Below are positions 57,252 to 64,000 of a DNA stretch of 64,000 bases, one piece after another (position 1 is the stretch's first letter; each line of letters opens with the position of its first letter). The notes under the pieces are model-generated. The model worked only from the letters and a program-made list of their open reading frames with translations. It was not told where the DNA came from and ran no database searches. The DNA is from Pseudomonadota bacterium. GTDB taxonomy: Bacteria > Pseudomonadota > Gammaproteobacteria > Xanthomonadales > Rhodanobacteraceae. The stretch lies in NCBI GenBank assembly GCA_021827205.1, contig JAKAWV010000016.1, forward strand, positions 1 through 64,000, given 5' to 3'. The position numbers were made by a program, and so were the translations under genes.

Positions 57252-58291
57252 CGGGACGTGTTCCGTGCCGGCGCGGGCGTACCGGGCGGCGGCGTGCGCA
57301 GGGTTTCCAGTGCGCGCAGGCGGCGCAGCTCGGTGAGCGTGGCGCCGAGCTGCGGCAGCGGTGCAGTGGGCAGCGGCTTGAGCGCATCAAGCTGTGCGCG
57401 GAAGCTCTGCGCATCCGCGGTGCGCAGGTCAAACCGCGATTGCAGCAGAACGCGCGCATCGGCCAGTGAAGACTGATAAGTGCTGCCATCCCAGGCCAGC
57501 AGCGCCACCTGCGCCTGCGCCAGATCCAGCGCCAGCATCTCGTGCAACAGGTCGGAGCCGGCACCGGACAGTGGTGCCTGATCGATGCGGCGAATGCGCA
57601 CCAGTCCGGCCAGCGCGTGGCCGATGCGTGTCAGCACGCCAGCCTGTGCGGATGGCGCGTGCGCGCTCGGCGCCAGCGTCAGTTGCCACACTTGCGCGCG
57701 CAACGTGGCCAGCGTGCCCAGTTGTGTCGCGCGCGCGGTTGGCTGCAATTGCTCCAGCGCGGTGCTGGCGGCGGCGACCTCGCTGCGCAGCGGGGCGTAT
57801 ACCGGCGCATCCACGCCGCTCAGTGCCTGTCCGGCGAGGCGTGTGGCGTCCAGCGCACCGGCGGCATCGTGGAACAGGCTGTAGCGCTCCTGCGCCATGC
57901 GCAGCAGAAACTCGGCTTCGTCCAGACGCAGCGCCTGGGTGCCGCCGTTGCGGCTTTCGGCCAGACCGGCCAGCGCGTCCGCCAGCGTGCGCGTGCGCTC
58001 GCGCAGGCCGAGCAGCTCATCGCGCAAGGAGCGGTTCACCGTGGCGGCATCGTCCAGGCGCTGGCTCAGCCCCGCGCGCTCCTGCTGCAAGTCGCCCAGC
58101 GCATCCTGCAGTGTGCTGATGCGTTCGTTCTGGCTTTGGCTCAGGCTCAGCGCCTGCCGCGCCGCGTGATCGGTCTGCCGTAGTTGCCACAGCGCCGCGC
58201 CGAGCAGCAGCACGGCCAGCACCGGCAACAGCCACAGCAGGCTGCGCCAGCGGTTACGCGCGGGGTGCGCGGGAATGTAGGCGTCGTCCAT
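57248..58291 (-). CDS. hemX: HemX-like membrane protein
   Basis: A 347-residue protein with one membrane segment (about 13-33) and a long periplasmic coiled coil (about 38-110: ALSLSQSQNERISTLQDALGDLQQERAGLSQRL), then a helical domain with LDEAEFLLRMAQERYSLFHDAAGALDATRLA. This is the HemX of the hemDXY cluster, often misnamed uroporphyrinogen methyltransferase; no SAM site is present. It is coupled to hemY downstream and follows hemD by 86 bp. Confidence 0.9.
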   Translation of the reverse strand: MDDAYIPAHPARNRWRSLLWLLPVLAVLLLGAALWQLRQTDHAARQALSLSQSQNERISTLQDALGDLQQERAGLSQRLDDAATVNRSLRDELLGLRERTRTLADALAGLAESRNGGTQALRLDEAEFLLRMAQERYSLFHDAAGALDATRLAGQALSGVDAPVYAPLRSEVAAASTALEQLQPTARATQLGTLATLRAQVWQLTLAPSAHAPSAQAGVLTRIGHALAGLVRIRRIDQAPLSGAGSDLLHEMLALDLAQAQVALLAWDGSTYQSSLADARVLLQSRFDLRTADAQSFRAQLDALKPLPTAPLPQLGATLTELRRLRALETLRTPPPGTPAPARNTSR

Positions 58292-58377
58292 GGAGGAATG
58301 TTAACAGCAGCGTCGTTGTGGCTTGAGTTGTAGCGAGTCGAATTTTTGCAAGTCAGCCGTATTGGCGCACTGGGCCG

Positions 58378-59190
58378 TCACGCGCCACCGCCGCGCCGCC
58401 GTGCATGCACTGCGCAGGCGCCGGCCAGCAAGTCGGCGGACAGCGCCGAGCGGGCCTGATGCACCTGCGCGAAACCTGCGGCGCGCGCGACGGACGCCAC
58501 GCGCGCGCTGCTGGCGATGGCGGTGCCGGCCAGCAGCCGCGCGCGCAATGCGGTGGGCAGGGATTGCATGAGATGCGCCAGTGCTTCGCTGCTAGACAGC
58601 AGCACGTACAGCGGCGCGCGCGCGCGTTGCAACGGCAGCAGATGGCGCCGATCCAGGTGCGCCGGCAGGCGTCGGTACACATCGGCGCGCAGCACTTGCG
58701 CGCCGCGCGCGGCCAGCGCCCGCGGCAACAGTTCGCGCCCGCCCGGCGCGCCGATCAAGCCCACGCGCAGCGGTGGTGGGGTGAGTGCGGGCAGCGCCAG
58801 CAGGCCTTCGCTGTCGGCACGCGCGGGAATCTCCACGTCGAATACGCCGTGGCGGCGCAGCGCGCGCGCCGTGGCCGCGCCCACCGCCAGTACGCGCGTG
58901 CGCGGCGCCGCGATCAACGCGTTCAGATGCGTCGCGGCGCGCACCGCGGCGGGCGAAACGAAGATGCACAGCGGCGCGCGCAGTGCCGCGCGCAATGCCG
59001 CGCGCGCCGCCGCGGCATCGGCTGCCGGCGCCAGACGCGAACCCGGCAGCAGCAGCGCATGTCCGCCCAGCGCGCGCACGCGCCGCGCTTCACTTTGCGC
59101 GCTGCCGACGGCGCGCGTCAGCACCAGCGTGGCGCCATGCAGGGACGGGTGCGATGGCTTCGCGGCGGCATCGAATGCAGGGGCTTTCAT
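58378..59190 (-). CDS. hemD: Uroporphyrinogen-III synthase
   Basis: A 270-residue enzyme cyclising hydroxymethylbilane with inversion of ring D. The two-lobed HemD fold is supported by GATLVLTRAVGSAQSEARRVRALGGHALLLPGSRLAP, CIFVSPAAVRAATHL, the hinge VGLIGAPGGRELLPRALAARGAQVLRADVYRR and LSSSEALAHLMQSLP. Sequence conservation in this family is always low. In many gammaproteobacteria hemC precedes it; here hemC is absent and a divergent thioesterase is next. Confidence 0.88.
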   Translation of the reverse strand: MKAPAFDAAAKPSHPSLHGATLVLTRAVGSAQSEARRVRALGGHALLLPGSRLAPAADAAAARAALRAALRAPLCIFVSPAAVRAATHLNALIAAPRTRVLAVGAATARALRRHGVFDVEIPARADSEGLLALPALTPPPLRVGLIGAPGGRELLPRALAARGAQVLRADVYRRLPAHLDRRHLLPLQRARAPLYVLLSSSEALAHLMQSLPTALRARLLAGTAIASSARVASVARAAGFAQVHQARSALSADLLAGACAVHARRRGGGA

Positions 59191-59262
59191 GCGCAGCGAT
59201 GCTAGCGCAGCCCTCGTGTTCCGGCTTGTGGCAACCGCGCTTGCCGGTCAGACTCGCCGCCC

Positions 59263-59760
59263 ATGAATGCCCAACTGCACGATTCCGCCAACCTTGCCAG
59301 CGCCGATGGCGCGCTGGCGCGCCTGATCACGCGCATGCGCGCCGAGATTCCGCTGGCCGCCGCCATGGACTTGCAGCCGGGCGCGCGCGCCCACGGCATG
59401 CTCGGCCTGCGCGCGCCGCTGGCGCCCAACATCAACGACAAAGGCTGCGCCTTCGGGGGCAGTCTGGCATCACTGCTGACGCTGGCGGGCTGGGCGCTGG
59501 TCGAGCTGGAACTGGAAGCGCGCGGACTGCATTGCGAGGTGTTCGTGCAGGATTCCACGTTGCGCTATGTGGCGCCGGTGTGGGGCGAGTTGCACGCCGT
59601 CGCGCAACTGGACGAGGGCCAGCACTGGGATGATTTCTTCGCCACGCTGGCCGCGCGCGGCAAGGCGCGGCTGCAGATTCGCGCCAGCGCCGAAAGCGCC
59701 GGTGAACCGGCTACGCTGCTGCAGGCGCGTTACGTCGCGCGTCTGCCGCGCTCGACCTGA
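59263..59760 (+). CDS. YiiD-type hotdog-fold thioesterase
   Basis: A 165-residue single hotdog domain. The active helix reads APNINDKGCAFGGSLASLLTLAGWALVELELEARG, like the C-terminal thioesterase domain of E. coli YiiD (FabY); the N-terminal GNAT domain of YiiD is missing. Substrate is probably a fatty acyl-ACP or -CoA. It is divergent from hemD and 8 bp upstream of a lipoprotein gene, so the two may share a transcript. Confidence 0.82.
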   Translation: MNAQLHDSANLASADGALARLITRMRAEIPLAAAMDLQPGARAHGMLGLRAPLAPNINDKGCAFGGSLASLLTLAGWALVELELEARGLHCEVFVQDSTLRYVAPVWGELHAVAQLDEGQHWDDFFATLAARGKARLQIRASAESAGEPATLLQARYVARLPRST

Positions 59761-59768
59761 GTATCGCC

Positions 59769-60194
59769 ATGCGTCTGCGTCCACTGCTCGTGCTCGCCCT
59801 GTCCACCGCGCTGTTGACCGGTTGCGCCACCAATCGCCGTGGCGATGCACTGCAAAAGGCCCTCGACGGCTACTCCACGGCGCTGCGCTGGGACAGTCTG
59901 GTCGCGGGCGAGGCATTCATCGAGCCGAAGCTGCGCAGCGAGCATCCTCTGAGCAAGTTCGAGATCGCGCGCTACGCGCAATTACGCGTCGCCAACTACG
60001 AGGTGCAGGGCACGCTGCCGGGCACGCCCGATACGTATCGGCAGGTGGTGCGGATCGCCCTGATCAACCGCAACACCCAGACCGTGCGCAACATCACCGA
60101 CAAGCAGACCTGGCGCTGGGATGCCAAGGACCAGCAGTGGTGGCTGGTGTCCGGTCTGCCCGACGTCACCCAGGGCGATCAGCAAGGCAATTGA
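59769..60194 (+). CDS. Small lipoprotein of unknown function
   Basis: A 141-residue protein with a lipoprotein signal (LLTGC, Cys19). The mature part has an NTF2-like mixed pattern: GYSTALRWDSLVAGEAFIEP, NYEVQGTLPGTPDTYRQVVRIALINRNTQTVRNITDKQTWRWDAKDQQWWL. A domain of this kind is common in Xanthomonadaceae lipoproteins, but no function is known. It is convergent with the hydrogenase-like genes, 7 bp apart. Confidence 0.78.
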   Translation: MRLRPLLVLALSTALLTGCATNRRGDALQKALDGYSTALRWDSLVAGEAFIEPKLRSEHPLSKFEIARYAQLRVANYEVQGTLPGTPDTYRQVVRIALINRNTQTVRNITDKQTWRWDAKDQQWWLVSGLPDVTQGDQQGN

Positions 60195-60201
60195 AGCGCG
60201 C

Positions 60202-60711
60202 TCAGCGCGTGCGCCCCAGCGCCGCCAGCAGGCCGCGCAACAGCACCGCGGGCGTGGGCGGGCAGCCGGGAATGCGCACATCCACCGGCAGCACGTTTTC
60301 CACCGCGCCCAGGCTGGCGTAGGAGCAGCCGAACTCGCCGCCATCGCAGGCGCAGTTGCCGGCGGCGATCAGCAGATGCGGTTCGGCCATGGCTTGCCAG
60401 GCATCCAGCAGCGCCGCCTGCATGTGGCGGGTCACCACGCCGGTGACCAGCAGCGCGTCGGCGTGGCGCGGCGAGGCCACGAAATGGATGCCGAAACGCT
60501 CGAGGTCGTAGTACGGATTGCCCAGCGCCTGCACTTCCAGCTCGCAGCCGTTGCAAGAGCCGGCATCAATGTGGCGGATCGCCAGACTGCCGGCGAAGTG
60601 CGCGTGCAGCGTGCGCCGCACCGCGATGCCGAGCGCCTCGAGCGAAGTCGAGGTGTCGAGCGGCTCGGTCAGGTTGCCGGTGCGGGCGATGCGGTTGAGG
60701 ATGCGCAGCAT
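60202..60711 (-). CDS. hyfI: HyfI/NuoB-like iron-sulfur small subunit
   Basis: A 169-residue peripheral subunit holding the proximal [4Fe-4S] cluster. Cysteines 53 and 56 (GSCNGCELE), 120 (GNCACDGG) and 150 (PGCPP) form the usual NuoB/HyfI set. It starts 6 bp after the large-subunit stop. Unlike the large subunit it keeps all cluster ligands, so electron transfer remains possible. Confidence 0.92.
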   Translation of the reverse strand: MLRILNRIARTGNLTEPLDTSTSLEALGIAVRRTLHAHFAGSLAIRHIDAGSCNGCELEVQALGNPYYDLERFGIHFVASPRHADALLVTGVVTRHMQAALLDAWQAMAEPHLLIAAGNCACDGGEFGCSYASLGAVENVLPVDVRIPGCPPTPAVLLRGLLAALGRTR

Positions 60712-60717
60712 GGAGGT

Positions 60718-62304
60718 TTACAAGTCGTGGCCGGCGTAACTGCCGTTGATGGATTTGTTGCACACGGGGAAGTCCGGGATGATGTTGCCCGGCAGCAGGC
60801 GCTCCAGCGCCGGCCAGTTCAACACGCCGGGATCGCGCGGCGCGTAACAGGCCACCCGACCCAGCGCGTCCAGGCGCACATACGCCACGGTTTCACCGCG
60901 CCAGCCTTCGACCAGGCCAAGACCAGTGCCGCCACCCGCGGGGGTTGCCCATGCCGCCATGGTCGCGCCCGTGGGCAGATCGGCGAGCAGCGCATCGAGC
61001 AGGTCGAGCGCGATGCCGATTTCATCCAGGCGCACGCGCAGGCGCGCGACGACATCGCCCTGCGTGTACACCGGTACGCGCACGCCGAGCCGGTCATAAG
61101 GCGCGTAAGGCGCATCGCGGCGCGCATCCAGATCCTGACCCGAGGCACGCGCCACATAGCCGAGGCAGCCGAGCGCGCGCGCGTCCGCGGCGTCCAGCAC
61201 GCCGGTACCAACCAGACGGTCGTCCAGCGAGGGGTGGTCGAGCACGATGTCGATCAGCGGGCGCAACACCGCGCGCAACGCGGTGTGATCCGCGCGCAAG
61301 CTGGCGATCGCCGCAGCGTCCACGTCCACGCGCACGCCGCCCGGCGTCAGCACATCGAACAGCAGGCGATGCCCGAACAATTCCGCGCTGCGCCGCTGCC
61401 AGCGCTCGCGCAACGCGCCGAACTGCACGTGCGCGAAACTGAAACCGACGTCGTTGGCGATGCCGGCGGCATCGCCGAGATGATTGGCCACGCGTTCGCG
61501 TTCGGCCAGCACGCCGCGCAGCGTCAGTGCGCGCGATGGCGGCGCGATGCCCGCCGCCTGTTCCAGCGCCATCGCCGCCGCCCAGGCGTGCGCCACCGCG
61601 CTGTCGCCGCTGACGCGCGCGGCCAGGCGCAGCAGACCCGCCGCGTCACGCCCACAGGCGATGCGCTGCACGCCGCGGTGCACATAACCGAGGCGCAATT
61701 CCAGTTGCAAGGCCCGCTCACCCACGGTGGCGAAGCGGAAATGCCCCGGCTCGATGATGCCGGCATGGATCGGGCCGACGGCCACCTCGTGCGCGGCGCC
61801 ACCGGCCACGCGCGTGAACGGGTAAGTGGTATCGGCCGGGGTGTGTGCCGGTGCCGGTGTCGGCGCCGCCAGGGGATAGTCGTCTTCGCCCCAGGCTTGA
61901 TGGCGCAGCCAGCGTCGGGGGTCGGGATGGCCGACGAAGACCACGCCCAGCAGATCGTGCCAGCCACGCTCGCCGCGCGCGGCCCCGGCGAAGTGCGGCG
62001 TCAGGCTGGGCAGGGCCGGGTTCGCGCTGTCGAGTTCGGCGCGTAGCAGCAGGTAATCGCCGCCATCGGCGAACAAGGCCAGCCCCTGCCATGGCTGCGC
62101 GCCGTGGTCGATCCACAGCGCGGAGAAACGCGCGCCCAGCTTCACCAGCGCCGCCGCCGCAGTGGCCCAATCACGGGCCTGCAACTGCAGCGTGCGCGCC
62201 GGCAGCAACGCGTCGGCATGCGCCGCGTGCGACGGCGCAACGCTGTCCGGCAGCGCGGCGCGCAGGCGCGCGAGCAGGGTCACGTCAGCCATCGCGGTGC
62301 TCAC
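60718..62304 (-). CDS. hyfG: HyfG/NuoCD-like large subunit lacking Ni-Fe ligands
   Basis: A 528-residue protein with an N-terminal NuoC-like domain (GWHDLLGVVFVGHPDPRRWL at 114-133) and a C-terminal NuoD/hydrogenase large-subunit domain. Where hydrogenases have RxCGxC it reads RVSGDS (230-235), and the C-terminus ends VCNKSINGSYAGHDL instead of DPCxxC, so all four nickel ligands are gone. It cannot be a hydrogenase of the usual type. The GTG at 62304 is preferred: GGAGG lies 8 nt before it and it overlaps the hyfF stop (GTGA). An ATG at 62292 is a weaker choice. Confidence 0.88.
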   Translation of the reverse strand: MSTAMADVTLLARLRAALPDSVAPSHAAHADALLPARTLQLQARDWATAAAALVKLGARFSALWIDHGAQPWQGLALFADGGDYLLLRAELDSANPALPSLTPHFAGAARGERGWHDLLGVVFVGHPDPRRWLRHQAWGEDDYPLAAPTPAPAHTPADTTYPFTRVAGGAAHEVAVGPIHAGIIEPGHFRFATVGERALQLELRLGYVHRGVQRIACGRDAAGLLRLAARVSGDSAVAHAWAAAMALEQAAGIAPPSRALTLRGVLAERERVANHLGDAAGIANDVGFSFAHVQFGALRERWQRRSAELFGHRLLFDVLTPGGVRVDVDAAAIASLRADHTALRAVLRPLIDIVLDHPSLDDRLVGTGVLDAADARALGCLGYVARASGQDLDARRDAPYAPYDRLGVRVPVYTQGDVVARLRVRLDEIGIALDLLDALLADLPTGATMAAWATPAGGGTGLGLVEGWRGETVAYVRLDALGRVACYAPRDPGVLNWPALERLLPGNIIPDFPVCNKSINGSYAGHDL

Positions 62305-63776
62305 AGCAGCGGCCTCCCCGAGATCAATAGCGTGGCCTGATCCAGCCAGTGCGCCAGCACGCCCGGAATGGCGATGCCGAGCACCAGCACCATGGCCAGT
62401 TGCAGGATCACCGGCAGCATGTTGGCGCGCACCGGGTACTGGCCTACCGGCGCGGCGCCGAACACCATCGGTTGCACCGCGCGGAACAATCCGGCGAGCG
62501 CCACCAGCAGACCCAGCACCAGCAGCGGCGTCAGCCATGGCCACGCTTGCATCGTCGCCACCAGCAGCAGGAACTCGCTGGTGAAGATGCCGAATGGCGG
62601 AAAGCCGGCGATCGCGACCACGCCCAGCAGCAGGCTCCAGCCCACCGCCGGCTGGGTGCGGATCAGGCCGCGGATGCGCTCGATGCGCTGCGAGTGCGCT
62701 ATGTGCGTGGCATGGCCGACGCTGATGAAGATCGAGCTCTTGGTCAGCGAGTGCACCAGCATGTGCAGCAGTGCGGCGAAGGTGGCCAGCGGGCCGCCCA
62801 CGCCGAAGCCGAAAGTCATCAAGCCCATGTGCTCGATCGACGAGTAGCTGAAAAGTCGCTTGATGTCGCGGCGCTTGTGCAACGAGATCGCCCCGACCAG
62901 AAACGTCAGCAGACCGAAGCCCATCAACAGGTGCCCGGCCAGTTGCGGCGCGCTGCTGTGCACCAGCGCGGCGTCGGTGAGCATCTTCATGCGCACCACC
63001 GCGTACAGCGCCACGTTCAGCAGCAGGCCGGAGAGCACCGCCGACATCGGCGTGGGGCCTTCCGAATGCGCATCCGGCAACCAGCTGTGCAGCGGCACCA
63101 GACCGACCTTGGTGCCGTAGCCCACCAGCAGGAACACGAAGGCCACCACCATTACCCGCGGTTCGAGCTGCGGCGCGATGGCGTACAGCGTGCTCCAGCT
63201 CAGGCCGTTGGCGCCGGCCGGCAGTACGTGCTGCGCGGCGAAATACAGCGCCACCGTGCCGAACAGCGCCTGCGCGATGCCCACGCCGCAGAGGATGAAA
63301 TACTTCCACGCCGCCTCGATCGCCGCCGGCGTGCGGTACAGCGACACCAGCAGCACCGTGGCCAGCGTGGCGCCCTCCACCGCGACCCATAGGATGCCGA
63401 GGTTGTCGGTGGTCAGCGCCAGCAGCATGGTGAACAGGAAGCCCTGATACATGCTGTGGTACAGGCGCATGCCGTTGCGGCCGACGCGTTTTTCCTCGCT
63501 GTGCACGTAGTACATGTACGGGCGCGAGAATATCGCCGTGGTCAGGCCGACGAACGCGGTCAGCACCACCAGATAGACATTGAAGGCATCGACGCGAAAC
63601 GAGTCCCCCGCCAGGCTGCCATGCAGCAACACTTCGATCGCCAGCCCCAGTGCGCCGACCAGACTGAGCGCGCACAGCGCCAGGTTGAGCCAGCCGGCCA
63701 GCGTGACCCGCGGCAGCGCGGCCAGCAGCAGTGCTCCAGCCAGCGGGGTGAACACGGTCAGCAGCAGCCAGATCAT
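62301..63776 (-). CDS. hyfF: HyfF/NuoN-like antiporter subunit
   Basis: A 491-residue membrane protein with about 14 segments of the NuoL/M/N and Mrp antiporter family. It has FLLVGYGTKVGLVPLHSWLPDAHSEGPTPMSAVLSGLLLNVALYAV with the conserved Lys of the broken helix, and SLHKRRDIKRLFSYSSIEHMGLMTFG. It would pump ions in a hydrogenase-4-like complex. ATGA overlap with hyfE. Confidence 0.93.
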   Translation of the reverse strand: MIWLLLTVFTPLAGALLLAALPRVTLAGWLNLALCALSLVGALGLAIEVLLHGSLAGDSFRVDAFNVYLVVLTAFVGLTTAIFSRPYMYYVHSEEKRVGRNGMRLYHSMYQGFLFTMLLALTTDNLGILWVAVEGATLATVLLVSLYRTPAAIEAAWKYFILCGVGIAQALFGTVALYFAAQHVLPAGANGLSWSTLYAIAPQLEPRVMVVAFVFLLVGYGTKVGLVPLHSWLPDAHSEGPTPMSAVLSGLLLNVALYAVVRMKMLTDAALVHSSAPQLAGHLLMGFGLLTFLVGAISLHKRRDIKRLFSYSSIEHMGLMTFGFGVGGPLATFAALLHMLVHSLTKSSIFISVGHATHIAHSQRIERIRGLIRTQPAVGWSLLLGVVAIAGFPPFGIFTSEFLLLVATMQAWPWLTPLLVLGLLVALAGLFRAVQPMVFGAAPVGQYPVRANMLPVILQLAMVLVLGIAIPGVLAHWLDQATLLISGRPLL

Positions 63777-64000
63777 CGTGGCGGCTCCGTGTCCTCGTCC
63801 TGCTCGACACTGGAGGCGAGCTGGCTGAGGCGGTCGATATCCAGGGTGTCGATGCTGTCCTTGATCTGCAGGAAGAACACGCCGAACAGCACCATCGCCA
63901 CCAGCACGTCGAAGGCCACGCCCAGCTCCACCACCAGCGGCATGCCGTGGGTGCTGGCCACCGCGGCCAGGAACAGGCCGTTCTCGATGGCCATGAAGCC
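63773..64000 (-). CDS. hyfE: HyfE-like membrane subunit (5' end outside window)
   Basis: The visible C-terminal 75 residues contain FMAIENGLFLAAVASTHGMPLVVELGVAFDVLVAMVLFGVFFLQIKDSIDTLDIDRLSQL, the typical HyfE ending with two membrane helices and a cytoplasmic tail. The frame stays open to the window edge, so the internal Met at 63994 is not the start. HyfB, HyfC and others are expected beyond 64000. Confidence 0.9.
   Translation of the reverse strand, partial: GFMAIENGLFLAAVASTHGMPLVVELGVAFDVLVAMVLFGVFFLQIKDSIDTLDIDRLSQLASSVEQDEDTEPPR

Noticed and set aside
60718-63810. Single 1030-codon frame suggesting a fused large subunit
   Set aside because: Its first 500 codons are an out-of-frame reading of hyfF. 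The GTG at 62304 with a good ribosome site is the real start.

Overview
High-GC gammaproteobacterial chromosome, most like the order Xanthomonadales, probably Rhodanobacteraceae. The evidence is the form of the 5S rRNA, an arylpolyene/xanthomonadin-type ketoacyl synthase pair, the HAD phosphatase plus class III aminotransferase pair, hemDXY, and many ATGA, GTGA and TGATG gene couplings. Thiosulfate-oxidation genes together with a hydrogenase-4-like membrane complex suggest a sulfur-oxidising, possibly acidophilic member such as a Metallibacterium relative. That placement is inference and was not tested by alignment.

Layout. 1-160: end of an rRNA operon (5S plus terminator). 215-2831: PepSY-like protein and an OmpR-type two-component system. 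3043-3294: decayed ompW. 3364-7699: mutM behind a four-gene gliding-type ABC transporter operon. 7787-10033: desaturase, fasciclin-domain protein, GNAT. 10042-12425: ntrBC. 12699-15558: translationally coupled glycosyltransferase, deacetylase and flippase-like protein. 15627-17376: ubiE and an unrecognised gene. 17544-23371: sulfur island (DsrE-like protein, two orphan periplasmic binding proteins, diheme cytochrome c, thiosulfate dehydrogenase TsdA, DoxDA thiosulfate:quinone oxidoreductase, TlpA-like thioredoxin). 23461-24141: gene debris with a cas3'' HD stump and a PAS-protein stump meeting at a perfect hairpin. 24231-25904: asnB. 25953-31304: EmrAB/outer-membrane efflux pump with a MarR regulator, then a PagL-like lipid A deacylase. 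31419-34170: GT2 and two ketoacyl synthases. 34420-35325: hemF. 35384-39631: DevBCA-like exporter with its own outer-membrane factor. 39746-41849: HAD phosphatase and a multiply frameshifted aminotransferase. 41921-42851: queD and a phasin. 43079-50480: complete ATP synthase operon atpIBEFHAGDC. 50516-55777: transglutaminase-like and Asp-box/VPS10-like exported proteins. 56001-59190: hemY, hemX, hemD. 59263-60194: thioesterase and lipoprotein. 60202-64000: hydrogenase-4-like complex (I, G, F, E subunits) running off the right edge. Its large subunit lacks the Ni-Fe cysteines, so it is probably a non-hydrogenase Ehr-type complex.

How the parts fit: TsdA and DoxDA would take electrons from thiosulfate to cytochrome c and quinone. 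The hydrogenase-4-like complex and the ATP synthase belong to the same energy metabolism. Several stretches show gene decay (ompW, cas3'', PAS protein, aminotransferase). Heptanucleotide repeat arrays recur in intergenic spacers, including two opposed arrays between atpA and atpG. No CRISPR array, insertion sequence or tRNA gene was recognised.
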